Assembly: GCA_015061955.1 (NCBI GenBank)
Contig: SUVO01000002.1
Location: forward strand, 1 to 64,000
Direction: 5' to 3'
Length of the DNA: 64,000 nt
Origin: Verrucomicrobiaceae bacterium
GTDB lineage: Bacteria; Verrucomicrobiota; Verrucomicrobiia; Opitutales; Intestinicryptomonadaceae
Part shown: piece by piece, positions 35,213 through 43,641 of the stretch
Position numbering within the stretch: the stretch's first letter is position 1
How the letters are laid out: each line of letters opens with the position of its first letter
Position numbers and translations under genes: made by a program
Notes under the pieces: generated by a model
What the model was told of the DNA's origin: nothing
The model's database searches: none
Seen by the model: only the letters and a program-made list of their open reading frames with translations

Positions 35213-35309
35213 ATCGCGAACTTGCGTTGGACACTTGTTTTTCGCAAGTCGCGTAGCGATATGCAGATAAAAGAAAAATGCGAACCGTGTCCAACACAGT
35301 TCGCATTTT
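35213..35309 (+). ncRNA. Candidate structured RNA with two hairpins having complementary loops
   Basis: Hairpin 1 pairs ATCGC (35213) with GCGAT (35256-35260) and ACTTGCG (35220-35226) with CGCAAGT (35243-35249). Hairpin 2 pairs AAAATGCGAAC (35275-35285) with GTTCGCATTTT (35299-35309). GTTGGACAC (35226-35234), at the loop end of hairpin 1, is perfectly complementary to GTGTCCAAC in loop 2 (35287-35295), permitting a 9-bp loop-loop contact. Hairpin 2 also resembles a bidirectional terminator beside the tRNA gene. Function unknown. Confidence 0.4.
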
Positions 35310-35319
35310 AAATTTTAAA

Positions 35320-35404
35320 CGGAGAGAGAGGGATTCGAACCCCCGGAGCCTTGCAGCTCAACGGTTTTCAAGACCGCCGCGATCGACCACTCTGCCATCT
35401 CTCC
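35320..35404 (-). tRNA. tRNA-Ser (anticodon UGA)
   Basis: The minus strand folds as a class II tRNA: acceptor GGAGAGA with TCTCTCC, anticodon loop CTTGAAA reading UGA, a long variable arm (TGAGCTGCAAGGCTC) and T-arm GGGGGTTCGAATCCC. The discriminator base is G, as expected for serine. CCA is not encoded. It reads UCA and related serine codons. Confidence 0.96.
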
Positions 35405-35501
35405 TTTAGATTATCTTTACATACTCGCACTTTTATTCCTTTTCGTCAATAGTTTTTTTATTCAACTTTCCTTTTTTTTATTTATTTTATGCTTTTACAT
35501 C

Positions 35502-35512
35502 TTAACGGTTTA
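35502..35512. promoter_or_regulatory. TWAACGGTTWA motif upstream of the GH20 gene
   Basis: TTAACGGTTTA, 92 bp before the GH20 start and identical to the copy at 34924-34934 in front of the divergent glycan operon. The location fits an operator or activator site, but promoter elements next to it are weak. Confidence 0.4.
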
Positions 35513-35604
35513 GTAAAGTTTGCTTAATTTTATCTTGCTCTTAATTTAGTCTAATACAATCTTACCACTGTACAGTGTTTAATTTATCAAAACAAAAAGT
35601 ATAT

Positions 35605-37209
35605 ATGAAATCAAAAACAACATCTCTATTATTAGTTTTAGCAAGTGTTTTGCTATCGGCGTGTTCTAGTACTTCCAAGCAAATTGTATCAGCTCCTATT
35701 ATGGACAACGATGCTAAAGCCATGTACTTACAACGCATAATTCCTGCTCCTCAATCTGCTGAATTTAAAGACGGCAATTTTTACAGAATTGCTGAAGACT
35801 GCAATGTTGAGCTTGTTTTACCTAATTCTGAAAAATCAAAAAAATCAGAAATGCGCAAGACCATCAATATGCTCTTCAACAAATATTGGGACGTTTCTTG
35901 TGATGTAAATTTTAAATTTGACAATTCTGCATCGAAAATCAAAAAAGACGGCTATCTACTCACAACCGACAACGACAAACTCATAATTAAAGCTTCCGAT
36001 CTTGATGGTATTCGCAATGGTTTGAAAACTGTACGTCAGTTGTCTGAATCGGAACGTGGCACTACAAAGTTCAACGCCTATGTAATTCCACAACTAACGA
36101 TAAACGACTATCCAACAATGCAGTTCAGAGGTATCCACTTATGCTACTTCCCAGAAACTACTTTTTATGAATTCGTTCGTGCAATTCGTTTGGCTGGATA
36201 CTACAAGATGAACTATGTTGTTGTTGAATTTTGGGGAACTTACAAGTTCAAAGACTATCCTCAATTTGGCTCGGAACAAGACTACTTGACCGACAAACAA
36301 ATAGACGAAATGCGCGCTGCTGCAAAAGAAGCTGGTATTACAATAATTCCTCAATTCAACATGCTTGGTCATGCCTATGGTGCAAGAGAAATCACAGGCA
36401 AACACGCCATTTTATACAGATACAAAAATCTACAAAACCACTTTGAGCCAGAGGCATGGTCGTGGTGTATTTCAAATCCCGACACAAAGAAAATGCTTGT
36501 TGATATGATGGTTGATTTACACGAACGTTTCGACAAACCTCCATTCTTCCACATTGGCTTTGATGAATCTTACGAGTTTGGAACTTGTGCACTTTGTCGC
36601 AAAACTGGCACTCAAGCACAACTTATAAAAAATCATTTAGCAATGTTGCATTCTGAAATGAAAAAACGTGGTGCTCGTTTGATTATGTGGCACGATATGC
36701 TTTTAGACAAAGAAGATCCTCGTTGGGATGGATATATCGTTTGTGGTCGTCAAGCACAAAAGCTCACAAACCTTTACAAAGAATTACCCAAAGACATCGT
36801 AATTGCCGACTGGCAATATCGCTATCCAAAATACAAACTTTCTTCTGATCAAAGTGTTCCACCTCAATGGCCAACAATGAAATTCTTCAAGGCTAATGGT
36901 TTCCAATCTATTGCATGTCCATGGATTGAAGCTCGTGGTACCGATGCTCTCGGTAAGGCTGCTAAAGAACATGGTCTTATGGGTATGCTCGGAACAACTT
37001 GGGGACAGTTGCACTTTATGAAATTACAACGAATATTCAGCAGAAATGCATCGTGGAATTGGTCGGGTAAGAGCATTGATTTAGAAGACAGAAAAAACAG
37101 AATGTCGTTTAATCACCATGTTCATCAGTTAGATTGGGACATGGGTTGTACAAATTACAAAGATTCGGGTTATTCAAACAACGAAGATTTGAAGATGATG
37201 AATCGCTAA
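35605..37209 (+). CDS. Beta-N-acetylhexosaminidase-like lipoprotein (GH20)
   Basis: About 534 residues from the ATG at 35605, chosen because the lipobox LLSAC (C20) then follows a normal signal peptide; an earlier start adds ten unlike residues. An N-terminal GH20b-like domain (about 45-165) precedes the barrel that starts at 'MQFRGIHLCYFPET'. The catalytic Asp-Glu pair is D320-E321 in 'HIGFDESYEFG'. Substrate assistance by the N-acetyl group is the family mechanism; terminal GlcNAc or GalNAc from host mucin is a plausible substrate but inferred. It is divergent from the minus-strand glycan cluster, with the tRNA gene between. Confidence 0.85.
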   Translation: MKSKTTSLLLVLASVLLSACSSTSKQIVSAPIMDNDAKAMYLQRIIPAPQSAEFKDGNFYRIAEDCNVELVLPNSEKSKKSEMRKTINMLFNKYWDVSCDVNFKFDNSASKIKKDGYLLTTDNDKLIIKASDLDGIRNGLKTVRQLSESERGTTKFNAYVIPQLTINDYPTMQFRGIHLCYFPETTFYEFVRAIRLAGYYKMNYVVVEFWGTYKFKDYPQFGSEQDYLTDKQIDEMRAAAKEAGITIIPQFNMLGHAYGAREITGKHAILYRYKNLQNHFEPEAWSWCISNPDTKKMLVDMMVDLHERFDKPPFFHIGFDESYEFGTCALCRKTGTQAQLIKNHLAMLHSEMKKRGARLIMWHDMLLDKEDPRWDGYIVCGRQAQKLTNLYKELPKDIVIADWQYRYPKYKLSSDQSVPPQWPTMKFFKANGFQSIACPWIEARGTDALGKAAKEHGLMGMLGTTWGQLHFMKLQRIFSRNASWNWSGKSIDLEDRKNRMSFNHHVHQLDWDMGCTNYKDSGYSNNEDLKMMNR

Positions 37210-37226
37210 TTCAAAATATATTGAAT

Positions 37227-37261
37227 AAAAAATGGGAAGCATTTTGCTTCCCATTTTTTTT
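37227..37261. terminator. Bidirectional terminator between GH20 and Fur-family genes
   Basis: AAAAAATGGGAAGC and GCTTCCCATTTTTTTT form a strong hairpin with a 5-nt loop and tracts on both sides, serving the converging genes. Confidence 0.92.
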
Positions 37262-37643
37262 ATTCCTGCATACAATCTGAACATTCGCCCCAAAGCAGAA
37301 CTTTCATAGAGCTAACTTTGTATTGCTTTGTATTATTTATTTCTTTTGTGAAATTAGCAGGGACTGGTACATCGACTATTTTGCCACATTTTTTACAAAC
37401 CAAGTGAAAATGCGATGTCGTGTTATGATCGAATCTTTCACAATCGTTAATATTACCAATCAAAGCAATGTTGCCATGTTCGCATAAAAATTTGAGATTT
37501 CTATAAACTGTTCCCATACTTATGTTAGGGTAGAACTCACGCATACGTTCGTATACTTGCAATGCAGTTGGGTGATTGAAATTACCTGCTTTCATCAGCT
37601 CTAGCAAGTGGGCACGTTTTTTTGAAAATCTCGTTGAGCTCAT
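37260..37643 (-). CDS. Fur-family metal/peroxide regulator
   Basis: A 127-residue Fur superfamily repressor from the ATG at 37643 (MSSTRFSKKRAHLLELM); the frame is open further upstream but similarity starts here. The winged helix spans about 5-80 ('HPTALQVYERMREFYPNISMGTVYRNL' is split around residue 40). Metal ligands include 'FHLVCKKCGKI' and the C-terminal CSDC, a structural zinc site of two CxxC pairs. Sequence does not separate PerR, Zur and Fur roles, but the divergent neighbour is a zinc-type ZIP transporter, so zinc or iron control is plausible. Confidence 0.85.
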   Translation of the reverse strand: MSSTRFSKKRAHLLELMKAGNFNHPTALQVYERMREFYPNISMGTVYRNLKFLCEHGNIALIGNINDCERFDHNTTSHFHLVCKKCGKIVDVPVPANFTKEINNTKQYKVSSMKVLLWGECSDCMQE

Positions 37644-37721
37644 AAGTATAGAATCGAAAATTTTTACCGATGTAGTCAAGACAATTTTTATATACATCAT
37701 ATTTTCAAAAAAAGTTTGCAA

Positions 37722-37738
37722 TTAGGCTACGAGCCTAA
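37722..37738. promoter_or_regulatory. Perfect 7-3-7 palindrome, candidate operator upstream of zupT
   Basis: TTAGGCT ACG AGCCTAA lies 12 bp before the zupT ATG and about 80 bp upstream of the divergent Fur-family gene. It does not match the E. coli Fur box, but position and symmetry fit an operator for the adjacent regulator. It could alternatively be a leader hairpin that covers the zupT start. Confidence 0.5.
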
Positions 37739-37750
37739 ATAATACGCACA

Positions 37751-38536
37751 ATGAGTTCTGATTCTGTATTATTAGCTTTGGGTATAACGTTTGTCGCTGG
37801 GGTTTCTACATCGCTTGGGGCATTGATAGCATTTTGTGTTCGCAAAAAGGATTTCAAAAAAATCGCCTTTGCTATGGCTTTTTCGGCAGGTGTTATGATA
37901 TACGTTTCGTTTGCCGACATTCTGCCTATGGCAAGCGATATGTTTGAACGAACTTTCAAAGATTCTGCAAATTTAGCAAAAGGTGCTCCGTTATTGATGT
38001 TTTTTATAGGCGCTCTTTTTGCTGGACTTATTGATGCGTTTGTCCCAGAGCATATCGAAACTAAGATGATTGATGGCGATGTAAGTTCATCGAAAATTTC
38101 TCGTGTTGCTATAATGACAGCTATTGCTTTGGCTATACACAATTTCCCCGAAGGATTATCGGTGTTCTTTTCCACTCTTGAAGATACTCGTTTAGGGATT
38201 GCATTAGGGATAGCAATTATGTTGCACAATATTCCTGAAGGTATATCGGTTGCTTTACCAATTTTTCATACAACTGGTAGTAGAAAAAAAGCTTTTTGGA
38301 TAGCGACTTTCTCTGGATTGGTAGAGCCTCTTGGGGCAATCTGTGCATACTTTATATTAATGCCTATTCTTTCTCCAGCTCTCATTGGTGCGTGTATGGC
38401 GGCCACTGCGGGCATTATGGTGTTTATTGCTCTCGATGAACTTTTACCTATGGCAAAACAATACGACGACCAACACACAGCTATAGTCGGGGTCTTCTTA
38501 GGTATGTTGATAATTGCAATATCATCGTTTATTTAG
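37751..38536 (+). CDS. zupT: ZIP-family metal transporter ZupT
   Basis: A 261-residue inner-membrane divalent metal importer with eight predicted helices. The ZIP metal path motifs are both present: HNFPEGL in helix 4 and HNIPEGI in helix 5, and FSGLVEPLGA follows as in ZupT. Zinc is the usual main substrate, with iron and manganese also carried. It is divergently placed from a Fur-family gene with a palindrome between them. Confidence 0.93.
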   Translation: MSSDSVLLALGITFVAGVSTSLGALIAFCVRKKDFKKIAFAMAFSAGVMIYVSFADILPMASDMFERTFKDSANLAKGAPLLMFFIGALFAGLIDAFVPEHIETKMIDGDVSSSKISRVAIMTAIALAIHNFPEGLSVFFSTLEDTRLGIALGIAIMLHNIPEGISVALPIFHTTGSRKKAFWIATFSGLVEPLGAICAYFILMPILSPALIGACMAATAGIMVFIALDELLPMAKQYDDQHTAIVGVFLGMLIIAISSFI

Positions 38537-38560
38537 ATGTTTTTAGCGAAATTAGAATTC

Positions 38561-38592
38561 AAAAAAAAAGAGACAAAATTTTGTCTCTTTTT
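38561..38592. terminator. Bidirectional terminator after zupT
   Basis: Nine A, then GAGACAAAATTTTGTCTC and seven T make a perfect palindrome between two converging genes. Confidence 0.93.
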
Positions 38593-38609
38593 TTATAATA
38601 ATCTAAAGT

Positions 38610-39644
38610 TTACTTCTGTTTTTTAGCTTCTTTTTTATTGTAGAATACCGATGATCCCAACGAAGCTAAAATCAATATCATACCTAAAGTGCCAGTTACA
38701 ACTTCTGGTATTTCTTGAATTGTTGAAATTATCATTATTGTAGCTAACGAGCCAATTGCCCAATATGCACCATGAGTTAAAAATATCAATTTTTCGAGTG
38801 TTTTCTTTTCTACCAAAAGCAACGTTATTGAACGCACGAAGAACGCACCAACCGATAATCCAATTGTAATTACAATTACATCTTTTGTTAATGCAAATGC
38901 GCCCAACACACCATCTAACGAGAACGATGCATCTATCAATTCCAAATATATAAACGAAGCTAATCCTGCATGTTTTAAAGCAAAGGCATTTTTACGTTCT
39001 GCCATACTTTCAAGTTTTTCGCTTATTCCGTGAATTAACAAATGTATAATAATACCTGCAAAACCAGACGCTAACGATACTGTATGCTGATTTTCTTTCA
39101 AGAATGGTTGTATTGCCACTATTGCTATTGTCGATACTAGGGTAGGGGCAAACTTTATCTTACCTATTTTTTTCAACAGCTTTTCTGCTGGAGCAATCCA
39201 GTGCAAATTTTTATTGTTTGCAAACATAAATTCGCAAAACAACATCATCAAAAATGTTCCACCAAAAGAAGAAATACCTATATGGGCTTCGTGTAGATAG
39301 TACGCGTATTGATCAGGGTCTCCTAAGGCGAGATTTACCACGCCCATACACGATATTCCAGAAAATATGGCAACTATAACTATTGGAAACACAAAACGCA
39401 TTCCAAATACTGCTATTGCTATACCCCATGTTAAAAAGCGTTTACGCCATACTGGCGACATTGTTTTTAATTTAGTGGCATTTATTACGGCGTTGTCGAA
39501 CGACAAACTTATTTCTAACGTTGCAATAATTAATGCACTAACTACAAAAGCAATACCACTTCCTCCTGTATCAATACCTCTGTAAAAAGCAACACAGAGA
39601 CCAATTATTAAAACGATAATATCGAGCCAAAAGAATTTTAACAT
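38610..39644 (-). CDS. DUF475 (TerC-related) integral membrane protein
   Basis: A 344-residue protein with about nine membrane segments. 'LEISLSFDNAVINATKL' near residue 45 and 'LELIDASFSLDGVLGAFAL' near 235 are the two acidic membrane motifs of the DUF475/TerC superfamily, proposed to carry or sense divalent metals such as manganese; function is not established. It is 17 bp downstream of the diadenylate cyclase gene on the same strand, so it may share its transcript. Confidence 0.85.
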   Translation of the reverse strand: MLKFFWLDIIVLIIGLCVAFYRGIDTGGSGIAFVVSALIIATLEISLSFDNAVINATKLKTMSPVWRKRFLTWGIAIAVFGMRFVFPIVIVAIFSGISCMGVVNLALGDPDQYAYYLHEAHIGISSFGGTFLMMLFCEFMFANNKNLHWIAPAEKLLKKIGKIKFAPTLVSTIAIVAIQPFLKENQHTVSLASGFAGIIIHLLIHGISEKLESMAERKNAFALKHAGLASFIYLELIDASFSLDGVLGAFALTKDVIVITIGLSVGAFFVRSITLLLVEKKTLEKLIFLTHGAYWAIGSLATIMIISTIQEIPEVVTGTLGMILILASLGSSVFYNKKEAKKQK

Positions 39645-39661
39645 AAACTTACAAATTTTTA

Positions 39662-41035
39662 TTATTTCTTTTTATCAGTCAACGGAATTGTTTGACCTTT
39701 TCTAAACATTGTTATGTAGCCAGTGCTTGACGATACAACAACTGCAATACAATCGGTCATAAGTGAAATTGCATAAGCTGCTGCATGGCGAGCTCCAAGA
39801 CCTCCTGGTAATTGCAAGCGAAAATCAGGCGTATGGATAAGTGTTCCAGCCGATAACATTATACCATTTTCATCTATTATAAACGCTCCATCGATAAGTG
39901 AATATTCTTTCAATGTTTCGTCCATAAACGGATTTAAAATGTTTCTATCTTCTGGTTTATATCCACTAAATGGATTTAAAATAAGTTGTTTTAAGTGAGG
40001 TTTAAGTTCATTCTCATTACCAACTATAAATATGCAACCAACGGGTTTACCTTCGCGACCTTCAATAGATAATTCTGTTGCAATATCAATTATACGTTCA
40101 AGGACTTCGGGCTTTATATTATTTGGCAAAAGATTTTTCTGCGAAAATATGTCTGAAAAATGCTTTGCTATATCAAGTATAATTATTGAATCTACCATGT
40201 TGCTATCTTTCATGCCTCCGACGCAACATATTTTATCTGATATACTGAATATTCCACGTGTTAAACCAATTATTATAGCACTTTTTAATTGCGAAAATCT
40301 TTCATTTGTAAAGGTTCGTACGTTTATAATATTCCACGAGTCTGGAATTGGCAAAACAGGGCGTTCAGTCATTACAACTATTTTTTGTTTGCCAAAGTAT
40401 TTCGACAAATCTGGTATCTCTTCAAAAACATCGCCTTGTAATAGAATTGCATTACACCCTGATCCTCGAGCTATTTTTGAAGCCGAACGTGCAATCAACG
40501 GTAGAATTTTAGATTCGATAGAAGCTTTTTTGGGTAAAGATTTTTTTTCGTCGGTTTTCTTTTTACTTTGTGGAGTAAATGCCTGCAATATAATGTCGGC
40601 ATAAGCTTTTAAGGTTATGTTTGAATTTAATTTTTCGGCTGTTTTTTCTTCCGACAATGTTCTACTTAACGTACTTAAAACATTCAAATACGAATCGACT
40701 TTCTCATCGGATATGAGCAAAAATAATGTTCGTGTTTTTGAATAGGTATCATTAGATGAATTGTCAAAAGACAATCCGTTAGGGCATCTACCAATTGCAA
40801 AAATATATTTTTGTTTAAGCCCTTTTATTCTCGTATGTGGCATGCACACACCACTACCGAGATATGTCGACATATTTTTTTCGCGCTCAATTATACTTTG
40901 TAATGCTGATTTTCGCGAAGCCTCAGGCAAGATTGATTTTTGAATAGTAGCTAACAGTTCTTGAACAGCGCCTTCGAGTGAGTCGCTTTTTATATCAATA
41001 ATTCTGTTTCTCGACAAAAATCTTTTTAGTATCAT
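39662..41035 (-). CDS. Three-domain diadenylate cyclase: EIIA-like, PK-C-like and DAC domains
   Basis: A 457-residue protein predicted to make c-di-AMP from ATP. Residues 1-155 resemble a fructose-type PTS EIIA, with the phosphoacceptor-like H67 in 'SGVCMPHTRI'. Residues about 175-290 resemble a pyruvate kinase C-terminal alpha/beta domain ('ARSASKIARGSGCNAILLQ', 'KIVVMTERPVLP'), as in archaeal DacZ. Residues 308-450 are the DAC domain: 'EGREGKPVGCIFIVG', DGA at 382-384 and 'GLGARHAAAYAIS' at 412-424. The canonical RHR motif reads RHA here (R416, H417, A418), so activity should be tested. It has no membrane segments. It starts 4 bp after nuoA. Confidence 0.82.
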   Translation of the reverse strand: MILKRFLSRNRIIDIKSDSLEGAVQELLATIQKSILPEASRKSALQSIIEREKNMSTYLGSGVCMPHTRIKGLKQKYIFAIGRCPNGLSFDNSSNDTYSKTRTLFLLISDEKVDSYLNVLSTLSRTLSEEKTAEKLNSNITLKAYADIILQAFTPQSKKKTDEKKSLPKKASIESKILPLIARSASKIARGSGCNAILLQGDVFEEIPDLSKYFGKQKIVVMTERPVLPIPDSWNIINVRTFTNERFSQLKSAIIIGLTRGIFSISDKICCVGGMKDSNMVDSIIILDIAKHFSDIFSQKNLLPNNIKPEVLERIIDIATELSIEGREGKPVGCIFIVGNENELKPHLKQLILNPFSGYKPEDRNILNPFMDETLKEYSLIDGAFIIDENGIMLSAGTLIHTPDFRLQLPGGLGARHAAAYAISLMTDCIAVVVSSSTGYITMFRKGQTIPLTDKKK

Positions 41036-41039
41036 TTTT

Positions 41040-41423
41040 TTAATTCGACTTTGGTATGTTCCAGTTGAGTGCGTCTTTCTTTATTTCGTAAATTACGCCA
41101 ACGCATAAAATTGCAATAAAAAACAAAATAGGTAGAAGTATAGGCAGACCATTTGCAACCTTAGGATAACTTGCTGCAATTGGTAGCATAAACACAACTT
41201 CAATATCGAATATTACAAACAACATAGCTACCAAGTAAAATTTTGCTCCGTATCTTGGATGTGCTTTGCCTTCTGGTACTATACCACATTCGTAAGCAGA
41301 GTCTTTTATTTTGTTAGTTTTGGCACGTTGACCAAAAATATGGCTAGCCACTATAATTACAGTTGGTATGGCTAAAGCTACTATTATTTGTACCAAAACA
41401 GATATATACGACGAAATTTCCAT
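41040..41423 (-). CDS. nuoA: NADH-quinone oxidoreductase subunit A
   Basis: A 127-residue complex I membrane subunit with three helices. The conserved loop 'DSAYECGIVPEGKAHPRYG' carries E45 and C46, and 'FDIEVVFMLP' in helix 2 is the family hallmark, with the buried acidic residues. Subunits B to N are not adjacent: the downstream gene is the diadenylate cyclase, 4 bp away. Either the nuo operon has been split or this is a second copy; the window cannot tell. Confidence 0.92.
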   Translation of the reverse strand: MEISSYISVLVQIIVALAIPTVIIVASHIFGQRAKTNKIKDSAYECGIVPEGKAHPRYGAKFYLVAMLFVIFDIEVVFMLPIAASYPKVANGLPILLPILFFIAILCVGVIYEIKKDALNWNIPKSN

Positions 41424-41677
41424 AACTTATAAAATATTCGCATAACAAATTCTAAAAATCAAGGTTAATCTTGTTTTTTGGCAGACCAACAAATGCTATT
41501 TTCGGAAAAAATAATACTTCTTGTAATTTAGAACAAGAAAATGATTGAAAAAATACAAAAAAATGTAAGTATTACTAATGAACAAATCTGAATTTTATGC
41601 AGGCAATTTGTTGTACTTATTGTTCTGTGTGGTATTTGTACAATCTTATATATAAAACTGAAAAAAAAGGAAAAACT

Positions 41678-42865
41678 ATGTCAAAAAGACCTCTCAATGT
41701 AGGATTAGTAGGTGGTGGTTGTGGTGCATTTATTGCACAACCTCATCAAAAGGCAATATTCTCTGATGGTACACGTCGAGTAGTTGCAGCTGCACTTCAT
41801 CCAAATCCAGAAATTGCAATGCAAGAAGCTGCAAACTGGCCATATCCAATTAAGGGTTATGCTTCGTATGTAGATATGATTAACGACCAGAAAAATCTTC
41901 CAGAAGAAGAACGTCTTGATTATATCCTTGTTGTAACACCAAACTTTGTTCACTACGATCCATCAATGAAGGCTATCGAAGCTGGTATTCCAGTTATGTG
42001 CGAAAAGCCTCTTACAATCAATCTCGAACAAGCTGACGAAATTGTAGCAGCAGCTACAGCTAAGGGCTTGCCATTTGCTGTTGCACATACATATCTCGGT
42101 CACTGGACTTCGTGGTTCTCACGTTTCATTGTAACAAGTGGTTTGATTGGTGATGTTCGTTGGGTTGATTCGTCTTACATTCAAGGTTGGTTGGCAAAGA
42201 AAATCGAACAAGACGGTGGCGAAACTGGTGCCGACTGGAGAACAGACCCAAAACGCTCGGGTGGTTCACTTTGTGGTGGCGATATTGGTACACATGCTCT
42301 CATGCAATTGCGTTTTGTAACTGGTTTAGACGTAACTAAAGTTTCGGCTCATCTCGAAAACTTCGTAAAGGGCAGACTCTTAGACGACCACTTTACAACT
42401 TACTGCGAACTTTCAAATGGTGGTAAGGCTTTGGTAAGAGCATCGCAAATTTGCATTGGTCATAAGAACGACTTGTCGATTGAAGTTGCTGGTACAAAGG
42501 GTACACTCGTATGGCGTCAAGAAGAACCTGAAAAGGTTACAATTATGCTTCCAGGACAACCAGACCGTGTATACTGGCGTGGTGATGTTCAAGCTAACGA
42601 CGGTTTCCTTGGTGATGTTCCAGAATGGTTGCTCAAAGAACCAAAGATTCCATCTGGTCACCCAGAAGCTTTCCACGATGCTTATGCACGCTTGCACCGT
42701 GAATTTGAAAAAGATATTCGTGCATGGAAGAATGGCGAAAAGTTCGATTATGCTCATACACGTTATGCAACAGTTCTTGATGGTCGTATGGGCTTGGCAT
42801 TCATTGATGCAGCACTAAAGAGTAATGAACAAAAGGGTGCTTGGGTTGATGTAAAGCTTTCGTAA
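41678..42865 (+). CDS. Gfo/Idh/MocA-family NAD(P)-dependent oxidoreductase
   Basis: A 395-residue sugar dehydrogenase-type enzyme. AAAGGAAAAACT precedes the ATG at 41678, and the frame upstream of it is unrelated. The Rossmann domain begins 'VGLVGGGCGAFIAQPHQKA', the catalytic-loop EKP is E109-K110-P111, and the C-terminal domain has 'SGGSLCGGDIGTHALMQLRF' with the family's active-site Asp/His region. Substrate is likely a cyclic polyol or aminosugar and is undetermined. Codon use is biased as in pckG, implying high expression. A terminator follows. Confidence 0.9.
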   Translation: MSKRPLNVGLVGGGCGAFIAQPHQKAIFSDGTRRVVAAALHPNPEIAMQEAANWPYPIKGYASYVDMINDQKNLPEEERLDYILVVTPNFVHYDPSMKAIEAGIPVMCEKPLTINLEQADEIVAAATAKGLPFAVAHTYLGHWTSWFSRFIVTSGLIGDVRWVDSSYIQGWLAKKIEQDGGETGADWRTDPKRSGGSLCGGDIGTHALMQLRFVTGLDVTKVSAHLENFVKGRLLDDHFTTYCELSNGGKALVRASQICIGHKNDLSIEVAGTKGTLVWRQEEPEKVTIMLPGQPDRVYWRGDVQANDGFLGDVPEWLLKEPKIPSGHPEAFHDAYARLHREFEKDIRAWKNGEKFDYAHTRYATVLDGRMGLAFIDAALKSNEQKGAWVDVKLS

Positions 42866-42888
42866 AAAGTATAAAAAATAGAAAATTA

Positions 42889-42922
42889 AGCGATCTGTTT
42901 TTTTTGACAGGTCGCTTTTTTT
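42889..42922 (+). terminator. Terminator after the Gfo/Idh/MocA gene
   Basis: AGCGATCTGT (42889-42898) and ACAGGTCGCT (42907-42916) pair with one G-T, followed by a T-tract. Confidence 0.88.
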
Positions 42923-42959
42923 GTCGAGATTTTTATTACTTTTTAGCGAATAAAATAAT

Positions 42960-43635
42960 ATGGAAGTGGCATTTAAAAAAGCAATAGGGAAGCGTAAAAA
43001 ACAAGAAGACTCAGATTTTCAAGGGCAAAATATTGTAGGTGATTTTTTTGTTGTTTCAGATGGTATGGGTGGTATGGGACATGGTGAAATTGTCTCGAAT
43101 TGCGTTGTAAAAGCTTTTGAGGAAGCTTTAAAGTTATTTTCAAATAAATTACCTATAAAAGAATTTTTACAAGAAGCTCTATTACAGGCTAATAAACAGG
43201 TTCGTATTTTAGATACTGGTGGTGGTGCTACTGTGGTAGCGTGTATAATAAAAGAATCTTTTAAATTGGATAAGTGTGGGTGATTCGCCTTTGTTGCTTT
43301 TTAGAGGTGGTGAATTTATACGTTTAAATGAAAATCATAGTAATGTATTTAGCAAAGATGTATTTGCTCATTCAAATTTATTGACTTCGTGTATAAGAGG
43401 TCGTTGTATACCTATGATAGACTATAATGTAGAACCTTTTGTATTGAAAAAAGGAGATTTTCTTGTAATTTCTACAGATGGTATTTTAGATATAGCAAAT
43501 ATTGCTGAAAACTTTTTTAAAGATGTTTTGAACAATGAAAAATATTCGTTGTCTGAAAAATTAGATGTGGTTTTTGAAAAATTATCAACCTATGAATTAA
43601 TGGATAACACTACAACCTTTTTGTTAAAATTTTAA
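42960..43635 (+). pseudogene. PP2C-family Ser/Thr phosphatase, interrupted by a one-base frameshift
   Basis: Two frames together encode a complete small PP2C of about 225 residues. The first (42960-43283) has 'GKRKKQEDSDF' and 'VVSDGMGGMGHG', the metal-binding start. The second (open from about 43264 to 43635) has 'WISVGDSPLLLFRGG', 'VISTDGILDI' and 'DNTTTFLLKF', the remaining metal motifs. Frames join if one base is skipped in TCTTTTAAATTGG near 43258-43270, giving ...ESLNWISVGDSP. This may be a recent mutation, a sequence error in a T-run or programmed slippage. A J-domain gene follows 6 bp downstream. Confidence 0.75.
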
Positions 43636-43641
43636 ACCATT

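Noticed and set aside
34886-35274. Direct repeat ATGCAGATAAAAG (34886 and 35261) as ends of a mobile element
   Set aside because: Only 13 bp are shared, and the enclosed sequence lacks a recombinase gene or terminal inverted repeats.
43258-43283. Canonical -1 ribosomal frameshift site in the PP2C gene
   Set aside because: The required shift is +1 and the zero-frame codons TCT TTT AAA do not form an X XXY YYZ heptamer, and no downstream pseudoknot is obvious.
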